Source of the DNA: Holophagae bacterium
GTDB lineage: Bacteria; Acidobacteriota; Holophagae; Acanthopleuribacterales; Acanthopleuribacteraceae
Direction: 5' to 3'
DNA length: 64,000 nucleotides
Assembly (NCBI GenBank): GCA_029263455.1
Contig: JAJCXM010000026.1
Coordinates: 209,318 to 273,317, forward strand
The translations under genes and the position numbers were made by a program. The notes under the pieces were generated by a model, which saw nothing but the letters and a program-made list of their open reading frames with translations, was not told where the DNA came from and searched no databases. Of the stretch, positions 1-8,822 are shown piece by piece. The number at the start of each line of letters is the position of its first letter. Position 1 is the stretch's first letter.

Positions 1-1
1 T

Positions 2-331
2 GCAGCAACCATTATGCGCCGAATCCTGGTTGACCACTCGCGACGCCGTAACCGTGAAAAACGCGGTGATGGCGCCATCAAAGTCACGTGGAGTGAACGC
101 ATTGAACAGGCTCAAGAGAATGAATTCGATGCGCTCGTCCTTGACGACGCACTTCAAGCCTTGGAGAAACTGGACGAACGCCAAGCTCAAATCGTAAGTC
201 TGCGGTTCTTCGCCGGTCTTTCCGTGGAAGAATGCGCCACCGTTCTTTCTGTCTCAGACCGCACCATTAAACGAGAATGGCGCATGGCTCGCGCGTGGTT
301 GCACCGTTATTTGAGTGCTGGTATTACGTGA
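2..331 (+). CDS. ECF-type RNA polymerase sigma factor, 5'-truncated by window edge
   Basis: The reading frame is already open at base 2 and continues through Ala-Ala-Thr-Ile into MRRILVDHSRRR, a sequence typical of the ECF sigma family common in Acidobacteria, Planctomycetes and xanthomonads (TIGR02999-like). The Met at 14 is therefore probably internal. The C-terminal part is the region-4 helix-turn-helix: a helix around LEKLDERQAQIVSLRFF, then LSVEECATVLSVSDRTIKREW as the DNA-reading unit. It would direct core RNA polymerase to a dedicated promoter set. Region 2 lies outside the window. Its TGA stop overlaps the ATG of the next gene by one base (TGATG), so the two are probably co-translated. 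The signal controlling this factor cannot be told from here. Confidence 0.88.
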   Translation, partial: AATIMRRILVDHSRRRNREKRGDGAIKVTWSERIEQAQENEFDALVLDDALQALEKLDERQAQIVSLRFFAGLSVEECATVLSVSDRTIKREWRMARAWLHRYLSAGIT

Positions 332-846
332 TGTGGGACCGCGATCCGCAACCAGTCATCGAAATCTTCAATCAACTTTTTCAGACTAGCCATCGCACTG
401 AATTATGTGAGGGCGGCAGCGAACCTTTTTATTTACCTGCTTCATCATCAGATCAAATGCATAGGATCTATTTCCGAGAGGGCTATTTTTCGAGTGCGTT
501 ACATGAAGTGGCGCACTGGTGCGTCGCTGGCAAGCAACGTCGCATGTTAGAGGACTACGGTTACTGGTACCAACCCGACGGCAGAACATCGCATCAGCAA
601 AAGCAATTTGAGGCGGTTGAGCGCAAACCCCAGGCGCTAGAATCGCTTTTCGCAAAGGCATGCGATCATCCGTTTGTGCTAAGCGCCGATAATCTTGAAT
701 CTGCATTGGCGTGTTCGCCCAATTTTGAGCAAGCTGTCGAACGTCAGGTCAATCATTACCTGAAGCACGGATTGCCTCGTCGGGCTCGGCTCTTTTTGCA
801 GGCTTGTCACGCGCGATTTGAGTCTCACTCACTCATGTGCGTTTAA
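331..846 (+). CDS. epmC: Elongation factor P hydroxylase (EpmC/YfcM family)
   Basis: The 171-residue product matches EpmC, which hydroxylates the beta-lysylated lysine of translation factor EF-P. Recognisable blocks are EPFYLPA, HEVAHWCVAGKQRR, EDYGYWYQPDGR, the Gln/Phe/Glu stretch before VERKPQALE, and DNLE. The paired His residues in HEVAHW are likely metal ligands. Length is close to the E. coli protein (182). An in-frame extension back to 277 exists, but ATG 331 overlaps the sigma stop and matches the family start (VIEIFNQLF nearby). EpmA, EpmB and EF-P are not in the window. The last 14 bases overlap the convergent phosphatase gene. EpmC is best known from Gammaproteobacteria. Confidence 0.87.
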   Translation: MWDRDPQPVIEIFNQLFQTSHRTELCEGGSEPFYLPASSSDQMHRIYFREGYFSSALHEVAHWCVAGKQRRMLEDYGYWYQPDGRTSHQQKQFEAVERKPQALESLFAKACDHPFVLSADNLESALACSPNFEQAVERQVNHYLKHGLPRRARLFLQACHARFESHSLMCV

Positions 847-2485
847 TAAGTACATAGGTTCGGTCATCGTCAAAGGCGGTTTCCTGTACGTAGGTCACTA
901 AGGTGTCGTCCAGCGAAGATGCCATTGCTTGGGCATCGAGCTGTCGAAACTGCACACATGCATTTGCAAGGTTCAGCATGCCAAACTCCTCGCCACTTGC
1001 ATTGCGCGCCTCGGTCAAGCCATCCGTATACAAGAGCACCGAGTCGCCCGGCTCTAGGGTTGACTCACCTTCGCTATATTGGTGGGTTCGCATCAGTCCA
1101 ATCGGGAGCCCCGTCCTTTCTAACCATTCAACCGACCCATTAGCTCGTACGAGAAGAGCGGGATTGTGTCCCGCATTGGCGTACACAAGACGGCCGGTCT
1201 CCACATACAAAACGGCCATGAACATGGTTGCATAGCGATCTCGTGGCGTTCGCTTGATTAACAATCTTGAGAGTTTAGAACAGATCTCGCCTGGCAAGAG
1301 TCCGTCCTCGATTGGGCTGGCCGAAAGCGCTTCTAGAGAAGCCGTTAACAACGATGCAGCCACACCTTTACCACTTACGTCGGCCACCAGAAAAACACAC
1401 TCCTGGTCCTGATTGCGCAGCACCGTCTCGTAGTAGTCACCAGAAATGGCCTGTGATGGAACATTCTTGGCCGCGATTTGGTAGCCTTTGAGATTGGGAA
1501 GTCGATCTGGAATGAGTGTCAACTGAATGGTGCGCGCCAACGATATTTCTTTCTCTAAGATCTGGCGCATGGCGGCTTCTTCACTAAGCGCCACGTTTCT
1601 GATTTTCAGGGCCGCCACCGACGCTACCGAGGCCAGCAAGCTCATGTCATCTTCTGAAAACTGACGTACAACTACTTTGGATGTCAGGACAATGAAGCCA
1701 AGGGAACCAGCAGCGTCCTGTAAGGGTGCCGCTACCAGCGACCGGATACCTGAGGTCTGAATGCTTTCAGCTGCGGAGAAGCGTTTGTCAGTGGTCATAT
1801 CAAAAACCAGGGCCGCCATCCCCTTCTCAGCAACCTCGGTTACGATGCTTTGTGACAAAGGAACCTCGGTGGAATGTCCTTCTTGAGTACGTTTTGCTGC
1901 ACACACGTAGCGACTGTCTGGGTTCTTGAGGAAAATGACCGCCTGTTGCGGCTGTAACAACTGGAACACACGATCAAGGATCAATTGCAAAAGGGAATCA
2001 AGCGACATCGATTTGCCCAATGCCTCATGAATTTCGTTGAGGAGTTCCAGTCGCTGCACGTAGCCGCGCAAACCCACATCATCCAACTGCCAGGCAGAAC
2101 CCGTTGTAAATTCACGAGTTTTCATAAGTTCGGTGGCGGGTTTGAAGATCATGTTCTCGGCCGAGATCGAGCCTTCCGCTTCCGTCGCAGCTTGGTCGGG
2201 CTCGATGAATATCCGAGTTTCTGATATCTGGACGAGATCACCTGTCCGAATGGTGGTGGGACCTTGAATTCGAACGCCATTGACATAGGTACCATTGCGT
2301 GAGGATAGGTCTTCAATTTTCAATGATTCAGATTCCACGTACAGGCGCGCATGCTGGCGAGAAAGAAACTGATCAGCGATCATCCAGTCGGCCGAAGGTG
2401 CACGTCCCAAAATGACGGACGTGCCGTCGTGTTCTCGAACCGTGGATTCGGCTTGGGGAGGCTGTATACAAACGTGAATCGTCAT
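833..2485 (-). CDS. FHA-GAF-SpoIIE (PP2C-type) serine phosphatase
   Basis: The 550-residue protein has three domains. An N-terminal FHA domain (about 8-95) shows the phosphothreonine-binding motifs LGR, SRQHARL and SSRNGTYVNG. A GAF domain (about 145-300) contains QAVIFLKN and SLVAAPL. A C-terminal SpoIIE/RsbU-type PP2C domain (about 335-548) has SGDYY, LVADVSGKGVAASL, YANAGHNPALL and LLYTDGLTEA, with the metal-binding aspartates present. It probably dephosphorylates a Ser/Thr-phosphorylated partner such as an anti-anti-sigma factor, gated by a phosphopeptide and a small ligand. Partners are unknown; two Ser/Thr kinases lie in the window. No signal peptide, so cytoplasmic. No clear SD precedes the ATG. 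Confidence 0.9.
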   Translation of the reverse strand: MTIHVCIQPPQAESTVREHDGTSVILGRAPSADWMIADQFLSRQHARLYVESESLKIEDLSSRNGTYVNGVRIQGPTTIRTGDLVQISETRIFIEPDQAATEAEGSISAENMIFKPATELMKTREFTTGSAWQLDDVGLRGYVQRLELLNEIHEALGKSMSLDSLLQLILDRVFQLLQPQQAVIFLKNPDSRYVCAAKRTQEGHSTEVPLSQSIVTEVAEKGMAALVFDMTTDKRFSAAESIQTSGIRSLVAAPLQDAAGSLGFIVLTSKVVVRQFSEDDMSLLASVASVAALKIRNVALSEEAAMRQILEKEISLARTIQLTLIPDRLPNLKGYQIAAKNVPSQAISGDYYETVLRNQDQECVFLVADVSGKGVAASLLTASLEALSASPIEDGLLPGEICSKLSRLLIKRTPRDRYATMFMAVLYVETGRLVYANAGHNPALLVRANGSVEWLERTGLPIGLMRTHQYSEGESTLEPGDSVLLYTDGLTEARNASGEEFGMLNLANACVQFRQLDAQAMASSLDDTLVTYVQETAFDDDRTYVLIKRT

Positions 2486-2795
2486 AGTGTTGTTGATTCA
2501 GCTTATCGCAAATTACCCCTTCGAGATATAGTTCGGATCTCGAAACCCATACCAGGGACATTGCGTGCTCAACACAAACTTTGGTCTTCTTCACCAAGTA
2601 ACAGAAATGACATACAACTTGTCGATTGGCATTCATCCGACCTCAGCAAAAACCGATCGCAGGCACGCATATATTTCAGCAGCGATAGCTTTAAGCACAC
2701 CTGATCAAGCGTCTGGCAGCGGTCGAGTTTCATGTGTCTACTCGGCCAGTAGACGGTCAGCGGGCGTGCTAAGATAAAAAAAACGTACCAACGAA
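2486..2795. promoter_or_regulatory. Divergent intergenic region (310 bases)
   Basis: No gene recognised. This spacer separates the start of the FHA phosphatase (leftward) from the sensor kinase (rightward), so it must hold both promoters. The right end contains an inverted repeat and a TGnTAAGAT element, listed separately. No clear signal was seen for the leftward promoter. Confidence 0.4.
2736..2775 (+). promoter_or_regulatory. Candidate operator (GTCTACT-N5-AGTAGAC) and extended -10
   Basis: A perfect 7-base inverted repeat, GTCTACT (2736-2742) and AGTAGAC (2748-2754), lies just upstream of TGCTAAGAT (2767-2775), which fits an extended -10 box (TG-n-TAAGAT). The repeat would cover the -35 position of that promoter, where a dimeric regulator could act. 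The start codon is about 27 bases further on. Inferred from sequence only. Confidence 0.35.
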
Positions 2796-2801
2796 GTGAC
2801 T

Positions 2802-5800
2802 ATGAACGTCAGCTGGATTACGGTTAGCGCCCTTTTACCGCTCTTGGTCTTTCAGGAACCTGTACCTTCGTCACCCAACACGTGGGGGTCGCTTGAGTTC
2901 CGGCGTATTTCCAGCCAAAACGGATTATCCCAGAGCACCGTCTGGAGTATTGGACAGGACGCGCAAGGATTTATCTGGCTAGGCACCGAAGACGGTTTGA
3001 ACAAGCATGATGGCTACCGGTTTTCCGTACTCAGGCAGATGCCTGAGCTTTACGCATCATTGACCGATAATCGCGTCTTGTCGATGACACTAGACGGGTC
3101 GAACAATTTGTGGGTGGGCACAAAAAATGGATTGAATCGGATCAACCCTGTCACGATGGACGTTCAACATTTCTTCGCGGAAACGACAGCCGGCTTAACT
3201 GCGAACTACATTCGCTGTTTACTACGAGATCAGCAGGGCCAAATTCTAATTGGGACCTACGAAGGTGGCTTGTGTCGATTAGACCCCCAGACACAAATAT
3301 TCCAAGAAATACCGGGCATACCTTTAGCGCCCAACGACCATAATATTAGAGCGCTATGTTTGGACGAGAATGAACGACTATGGATAGCCACCAACAACGG
3401 ATTGTTGGGCTATTTAACTGAATCTGATGTCCTTACATACAACCAAGATCAAGGGCTCAGCCATGCACAAGTCAGATCGCTCAGTTTGGGTGCCAACGGC
3501 GAATTGTGGGTTGGAACCACTCGTGGACTCAATTTTATTGATACGCGAACCGGAAAACTAAATGACGCCAATAGCCGTTTTGCAGCAAATCATGCGCTGG
3601 GAACCGCATGGATTAACGTCATTAAACATGACTCATTTGGCCGTGTTTGGATTGGAACTGTGGATGGCTTATGGTTGATCGACGAAAGCAACGATCAATC
3701 TTTTCATTACAAACATGATCCCTATTCAGCGAAAAGTCTTGCCGGCAATGACGTTCTTGACGTTTATGCCGACAGAACCGGTCTCGTTTGGGTTAGCTCC
3801 TACCAAAATGGACTTAGCATTTTGGATACCAAGCCACCTAAGTTTCGGCTTGTTCAAAACAATGCCCGCAACCCTAAGGCTCTAATTGGCGAGCGCGTTT
3901 ATGCTTTGTTTAAAGACCAAGAGGGCAGTCTCTGGGTTGGAACCGAGGCAGGACTCAGCAAGAGCATTGATTTGTCGGAATTTGAGTTGGTGTCCACTTT
4001 TTCGGATGTGGCACAAAGCCGGGCCTCAACATCCGTGCAAAAGATCGTGCAAGACCAGGAAGGCGATTTGTGGATTGGGACCTACTATGGCGGTTTGCAT
4101 TGCCTCAATCCCAAAACAGGCGAGTTGAATAGTTTCGTGGAAGAAGAAGGCAATGCGCAGTCACTTTGCGACAACACCATTCAGGAAATTCTAATTGAAG
4201 CCAATAGCCTGATCTGGATAGGAACCAGACAAGGATTGTGCCGCCATCGGAAGGGCTCAGATTCGTTCGAACTCATTCACAGCGATTTGCCCGGCCAAGA
4301 TAACCTTGTGTCTCGTAGTATCAAAGTCATTGCCCGTGGACAGGAAGGAAGCTTATGGCTTGGCACCTATGCGCGCGGACTGATACGGCTATCTGCCGAC
4401 ACGCATAAGGCAACAGTGATCGGTCATGATCCTAAGCTAGATTCGAGCTTAGACCATGCCAGCGTCAGCTGCCTCCTTGAGCAAACCGATGGGTTCTGGG
4501 TCGGTACGGCGCAAGGTCTCAATTTCGTCAATGCTCACTCCTTATCAGTCACACGGACAGGCCGTCAAATGGGTCTGCCAGTAACTCCGATCCATGGAAT
4601 GATTGCAGACGGAAACGGAGCATTGTGGCTAAGTACAAACAATGGACTCTACCGGGTGGACCCCTATCACAACCAATATAAAGTCTTCGATATTACCGAC
4701 GGCCTTCAGGACAATGAGTTCCTAGACGGAGCGGCATTTAAGGACCCAAAGGGGAACTTGTATTTCGGGGGGTTGGATGGCTTCAACACATTTCACCCAT
4801 CAAGAATCGAAGACAATCAACATGTGCCCAACGTCATCATCACGTCCATGAAAGTACATGGCATACCCACACAGTTTGAGGAAGCTGCGTCACAGGGGAA
4901 GCCGTTGCATTTCAATCACGATTTGAACTTTATTTCATTCGAGTTTGCAGCGCTCGATTTCACGTTTCCCAAGAACAACGAGTTCGCCTTTAAGCTCGAT
5001 GGCATCGATCAGGACTGGGTACAAGCAGGAACCCAAAATTATACCAGCTACACCCAGCTCCCTAGCGGCAGCTACCGCTTTCGAGTCATGGGTTCAAACA
5101 ATGACGGCATATGGAATGACAACGAAGCTATCGTTGAATTCAAGATACATCCTCCGATTTGGAGAACTTGGTGGGCTTACAGTCTCTATTTTCTCGGTAT
5201 TGTGGCTTTGGCAGCCAGTTTTCACTTCTTGAGGCTAAGGTCACTGCGAGAACGGGAGCGCGAACTCAAACAGCTTGTTCGCCAACGAACGACTCACCTT
5301 GAAGAAACACAAAAGAAGCTAGTGGAAACAGCACATCGTGCAGGAATGGCCGAAATCTCTACTGGCGTGCTGCATAATGTGGGCAATATTCTGAATTCGA
5401 CAAATATCAGCGTGGAACACGCACGGAAAATAGTTGCCCAGTCAAACATCACTGGTTTTTGGCGCGCAAATGAGATGTTGAAAGGCATGGAAAACGAAGT
5501 ACAGCTAAACCCAAAAGGCAAAAAACTGATTCAGTTCTACGAAACGCTCGCTCAGGGACTGAAAAAGGAACAGGACGCCGTTCAACACGAGTTAGACCAA
5601 CTCTTAGAGTCTGTAAGGATGATGCGCGAGATTATTGAGATCCAACACGATTATGCGCAATCCGGCCTCTTAATCGAGGAATTGAGTCCTGCAGAGTTTA
5701 TTGGCGAAGTCTTAGCGCTGATGCATGTTTCCATGGAAAGGCATGCCATTGACGTGCACGTACACGAGCTAAGTAAAGAACCATGCCTGGTAACGCGCAC

Positions 5801-6179
5801 AAAGATCGTGAATGTATTGGTGAACTTGATTGAAAACGCCAAGGACGCAGTCGATGGCAACCCTTCACTCGGTAAGCCCAAGCGATTGGAAATCTCGACA
5901 TCGCAAACGCTAGATGGGAAGTTAGAGATAGAAGTGCATGACAACGGTTACGGGATCCTTGCAGAAAACATGGATCATGTTTTTACCTTTGGGTTTACAA
6001 CAAAAGCAAAGGGACACGGTTACGGCCTCCACACTTCCGCCAACGCCATGACAGAAATGGGCGGTTCACTACGAATTGAAAGCGATGGTCCAGATTGCGG
6101 AACTTCGGCCATAATGCAACTGCCCGTCGTCCAAGTGACAGCAGTCCACAACTCGGCAAGCGACACAACATCCTCATAA
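2802..6179 (+). CDS. Periplasmic two-propeller sensor histidine kinase (Reg_prop / Y_Y_Y)
   Basis: About 1,125 residues. A short signal segment (TVSALLPLLVF) precedes 14 propeller repeats by my count of the W-x-G-T-x-x-GL pattern (such as LWVGTKNGLNRINP), enough for two seven-bladed propellers. A Y_Y_Y-type beta domain (about 690-780) follows, then a membrane helix (WWAYSLYFLGIVALAASFHF), a coiled coil, and a kinase core. The phosphoacceptor region is GVLHNVGNILNS, and the ATPase has NLIENAKDAVDG (N box), DNGYGI (G1) and GHGYGLH (G2). It resembles hybrid glycan sensors of Bacteroidetes but has no receiver or DNA-binding domain, so a separate regulator is needed. GTG at 2796 is an alternative start. 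SD is weak. Confidence 0.9.
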   Translation: MNVSWITVSALLPLLVFQEPVPSSPNTWGSLEFRRISSQNGLSQSTVWSIGQDAQGFIWLGTEDGLNKHDGYRFSVLRQMPELYASLTDNRVLSMTLDGSNNLWVGTKNGLNRINPVTMDVQHFFAETTAGLTANYIRCLLRDQQGQILIGTYEGGLCRLDPQTQIFQEIPGIPLAPNDHNIRALCLDENERLWIATNNGLLGYLTESDVLTYNQDQGLSHAQVRSLSLGANGELWVGTTRGLNFIDTRTGKLNDANSRFAANHALGTAWINVIKHDSFGRVWIGTVDGLWLIDESNDQSFHYKHDPYSAKSLAGNDVLDVYADRTGLVWVSSYQNGLSILDTKPPKFRLVQNNARNPKALIGERVYALFKDQEGSLWVGTEAGLSKSIDLSEFELVSTFSDVAQSRASTSVQKIVQDQEGDLWIGTYYGGLHCLNPKTGELNSFVEEEGNAQSLCDNTIQEILIEANSLIWIGTRQGLCRHRKGSDSFELIHSDLPGQDNLVSRSIKVIARGQEGSLWLGTYARGLIRLSADTHKATVIGHDPKLDSSLDHASVSCLLEQTDGFWVGTAQGLNFVNAHSLSVTRTGRQMGLPVTPIHGMIADGNGALWLSTNNGLYRVDPYHNQYKVFDITDGLQDNEFLDGAAFKDPKGNLYFGGLDGFNTFHPSRIEDNQHVPNVIITSMKVHGIPTQFEEAASQGKPLHFNHDLNFISFEFAALDFTFPKNNEFAFKLDGIDQDWVQAGTQNYTSYTQLPSGSYRFRVMGSNNDGIWNDNEAIVEFKIHPPIWRTWWAYSLYFLGIVALAASFHFLRLRSLRERERELKQLVRQRTTHLEETQKKLVETAHRAGMAEISTGVLHNVGNILNSTNISVEHARKIVAQSNITGFWRANEMLKGMENEVQLNPKGKKLIQFYETLAQGLKKEQDAVQHELDQLLESVRMMREIIEIQHDYAQSGLLIEELSPAEFIGEVLALMHVSMERHAIDVHVHELSKEPCLVTRTKIVNVLVNLIENAKDAVDGNPSLGKPKRLEISTSQTLDGKLEIEVHDNGYGILAENMDHVFTFGFTTKAKGHGYGLHTSANAMTEMGGSLRIESDGPDCGTSAIMQLPVVQVTAVHNSASDTTSS

Positions 6180-6238
6180 CCAGTTAGTCATTAACCGCTT
6201 ACAACCCAGATTTTTAGAAACTCAGATCACAAGTTTTT

Positions 6239-7600
6239 TTAATTCACCGGTGTCACTATTTTTCCATTCTGAAGAACCATGTAGATGGAAAGCGTATGTT
6301 TGATGTCATCAAGCGGATTTTTGTTCAGGATAACTAAATCGGCCACCTTGCCGACCTCGACCGTTCCGCGCTCTGACAGGATTCCCAGAGCTTGGGCGCC
6401 ATTGTGGCCTGCCATTTTGATGATGTCCAAAGGCGGGATACCGGCACGCTGATATAGCTGCAATTCGTGATGGTAAATAAAGCCCGGCGTCATCCAAGCG
6501 ACCCCCACATCGGTGCCCACGCCAAGCCGAACGCCCCGCTTGTAATAGGCGTGCAGTATGCCGAGAACGCCTGGAAAGTATACGTCGCGTAACAAGACCG
6601 CCTCGGCTTCGCTTACATCATCTCCATATTCGGGATGGCGTTTACGCCAACCCTCGCCCCACCAGCCTTTCAAATCGGCGTCAGGAGCCAACTCGGTACG
6701 GAAACGCGGCAGCAGCTCTGCATCTCTACCTAATCCACCCGCCATCATGACAGAGAGGGTGGGAACGACAACTACCTTATGTGCCAGTAACGTTGCCGCC
6801 AGTCGTTCGAATTTTGCGTGATTAGGCGCATCAGCGTAGGCACGGTACCAATCATCGTCTGAAGCGGATTCTAGGTCGTCTAAATTGATCAACTCCTCCA
6901 TGGGCGTTTCCCAACCAGCATGAACCAGCATGTCGACGCCTAGCTCAGCCGCTTCGGTCCAAGTCGTCGCCACCATGTGACCGATCACTGGCAGTCCTAG
7001 CTTGTTGGCTTCATCCACACACACCCTCACCATGTCAGCCGGTAACCTCCTATATATCTTGATGAAATCGACGCCCAGACTCGCTTGGTCCTTGATTTCT
7101 TGCCGCATTGCTTGCTCGCTGTCTACAACCGCCCCCCAACGCCTAAGCCAATCAGTCGAGGGCGCATAATCGATGATGCGGCCGGCCGTGAACATCGTCG
7201 GACCTGGATGACTGCCATCACGAATCCGTGCTCGAAGCTCTACTCCAGCATCGGGTCGAGCACCTGGATTCAGAATCGTGGTTACCCCAAACTCCAAAAG
7301 TTTTGAGTTAATAGCAACTTGGGTTGACCTGTCTTCAGGATAATGAACATGCAAGTCCACAAAGCCAGGAAGCAGATACTTACCTGCTAGATCGTAAACA
7401 AGCGCATCGGTTGGCATGGAGAAAGACGAGTTGGATTCGATGGCGCTTATCCTACCGTCAACAATGACCAGACATTGATCAGACAGAGGTTGGTCGCCAG
7501 TCCCGACAATGACCGTCATGTTCTTAAGAACAATCGTCGTGGGACTATCGGATAATGCCCAACTAGTTAATAACGCAATAAAAAGAGCATACATATGCAT
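6239..7600 (-). CDS. Exported amidohydrolase family protein (imidazolonepropionase-like)
   Basis: The 453-residue protein has a signal peptide (YALFIALLTSWALS) and a complete metal-dependent amidohydrolase fold. The HxH metal motif is DLHVHYP; FIKIYRR carries a possible bridging lysine; further ligands are GHMV, VHAGWE and GTDVGVAW. The C-terminal beta-sandwich segment reads GTVEVGKVADLVILNKNPL. The family cleaves cyclic amides, dipeptides or similar C-N bonds; substrate cannot be assigned. The closest types are the periplasmic Xaa-Pro or imidazolonepropionase-like enzymes common in Acidobacteria and Gammaproteobacteria. It is a single gene, divergent from the threonine operon. A second ATG lies six bases inside the start. 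Confidence 0.85.
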   Translation of the reverse strand: MHMYALFIALLTSWALSDSPTTIVLKNMTVIVGTGDQPLSDQCLVIVDGRISAIESNSSFSMPTDALVYDLAGKYLLPGFVDLHVHYPEDRSTQVAINSKLLEFGVTTILNPGARPDAGVELRARIRDGSHPGPTMFTAGRIIDYAPSTDWLRRWGAVVDSEQAMRQEIKDQASLGVDFIKIYRRLPADMVRVCVDEANKLGLPVIGHMVATTWTEAAELGVDMLVHAGWETPMEELINLDDLESASDDDWYRAYADAPNHAKFERLAATLLAHKVVVVPTLSVMMAGGLGRDAELLPRFRTELAPDADLKGWWGEGWRKRHPEYGDDVSEAEAVLLRDVYFPGVLGILHAYYKRGVRLGVGTDVGVAWMTPGFIYHHELQLYQRAGIPPLDIIKMAGHNGAQALGILSERGTVEVGKVADLVILNKNPLDDIKHTLSIYMVLQNGKIVTPVN

Positions 7601-7695
7601 TTCCGTAATGGAGAGAAGTGGTAACTCATCATAACGGACACCAGTACGGCCGCCAATAGGACGGGCTTATGACGAGCAATATTCTCGGCAACCCG

Positions 7696-7710
7696 GTCTA
7701 ACAGTTAGAC
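7696..7710. promoter_or_regulatory. 15-base palindrome GTCTAAC-A-GTTAGAC
   Basis: A perfect inverted repeat with 7-base arms around a single central A, between the divergent amidohydrolase and hom genes. Its outer half-sites (GTCTA/TAGAC) are the same as those of the repeat at 2736-2754, though with a shorter spacer. It is likely an operator for one or both genes; the binding protein is unknown. Confidence 0.4.
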
Positions 7711-7770
7711 AGGTAGTTAATAAACTCAATTGTCTATACGGCACCACCATGACCTAATCTTCTTAGTCTA

Positions 7771-7800
7771 TTGGGCATTAACTTAGCGCTCAATTATGTT
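7771..7800 (+). promoter_or_regulatory. Candidate sigma70-type promoter for the threonine operon
   Basis: TTGGGC (7771-7776), an 18-base spacer and TATGTT (7795-7800) give a plausible -35/-10 pair, 45 bases before the ATG chosen for hom. No leader peptide rich in Thr or Ile codons and no attenuator hairpin were seen between this site and hom, so E. coli-type thr attenuation is not apparent. Confidence 0.35.
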
Positions 7801-7836
7801 ATGGTGTTGCGCTAATTCGCAGGCGGAAAGAAAAGG

Positions 7837-7866
7837 TGGAACCAATGCGATTGGAACCAATGCGAT
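7837..7866 (+). repeat. 15-base tandem duplication across the hom start
   Basis: The 15-mer TGGAACCAATGCGAT occurs twice in tandem (7837-7851, 7852-7866). Each copy contains an in-frame ATG (7845, 7860), so the duplication adds five codons and a second possible start. Confidence 0.9.
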
Positions 7867-8822
7867 TAGCCTTATTTGGGTTTGGTAATGTGGGAGCTGG
7901 TTTCGCGCGTGTCCTTGAGCGCCATTTAAGGGAAAACGATAGGCTCGACGAATTTGTGATAAGAGGTTTGGCCAATAGTCGCGGCGCTCGTCTATTTGAC
8001 CAGCCACTTCTCGTTTCACAGCTATCGCAGTGGCAAGAGTCCAAACACACCCCCTTATCACCAGAACAGCTCTTAGTGCATGACGAAGTTGATGTCATCG
8101 TCGAGAGCATGCCCACGAATATCGACCACCCGGAGCCGGCCATGAGCTATCACCGCTTAGCGCTCAATGCCGGTAAACATGTCATCACGGCCAACAAAGG
8201 GCCCGCCTCAAAGGCGCTAACCGAGTTACGGCATTTAGCTCTGGCGAATCGCGTTTATTATGGTTACGAAGCGACCGTCATGAGTGGTACGCCGTGCATA
8301 CACCTAATAGAGAGCCTTAAACCTGCGGGCATAGAAAAGATTAGCGGTATCCTCAACGGCACCACGAATTACATTCTTTCGCAGATGGACAACGGGTTGA
8401 GCTATGAAAGAGCCTTATCGCTAGCCACGGAATTGGGTTATGCGGAGCCGGATCCAAGTAGCGATGTCGACGGCTTGGACATCCAGGCAAAGGTCTTCAT
8501 ACTTGCGCAACATGCTTTTGGTTATCGTCCTGCGGAAGTAATAACCGCCAGTATCCGTGACCAATCAAGCCAGGAACTGAAGTTAGCCAAAGAGGAAGGC
8601 TGTCGCATCAAACTGATTGGCGAAGTGACAGCAGAAGGTGCGTCGGTCAAAAAAGCGAAATTGGCGGCCGTTGACCCGTTAAGCCAAATTGAAGGGGCAA
8701 CCAACGCCATCACCATCGTCACCAAATCATTGGGAACGATCACCATGAAAGGCCCGGGAGCAGGCTCAGATGCGACCGGTATGGGTCTACTAATGGACCT
8801 CCAAAAAGCGGAGAAATTATGA
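7845..8822 (+). CDS. hom: Homoserine dehydrogenase (short, no ACT domain)
   Basis: NAD(P)-dependent reduction of aspartate semialdehyde to homoserine, third step to threonine. The 325-residue protein has the Rossmann motif GFGNVGAGF at the N-terminus, ANKGP, the signature [10 protein letters not shown], and a substrate region [15 protein letters not shown]. It ends without the C-terminal ACT domain of longer forms, so threonine feedback through this enzyme is unlikely. ATG 7845 has a good SD (AGGTGG, five bases away); GTG 7836 and ATG 7860 are alternatives, and the family N-terminus (MRLALFGFG) would fit 7860. First gene of a five-gene operon; its stop overlaps thrC by ATGA. Confidence 0.92.
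   Translation: MRLEPMRLALFGFGNVGAGFARVLERHLRENDRLDEFVIRGLANSRGARLFDQPLLVSQLSQWQESKHTPLSPEQLLVHDEVDVIVESMPTNIDHPEPAMSYHRLALNAGKHVITANKGPASKALTELRHLALANRVYYGYEATVMSGTPCIHLIESLKPAGIEKISGILNGTTNYILSQMDNGLSYERALSLATELGYAEPDPSSDVDGLDIQAKVFILAQHAFGYRPAEVITASIRDQSSQELKLAKEEGCRIKLIGEVTAEGASVKKAKLAAVDPLSQIEGATNAITIVTKSLGTITMKGPGAGSDATGMGLLMDLQKAEKL

Noticed and set aside
7668..7700. Ten-codon frame upstream of hom as a thr leader peptide
   Set aside because: It has a single Thr and no Ile-Thr run, and lies upstream of the likely promoter, with no attenuator hairpin.
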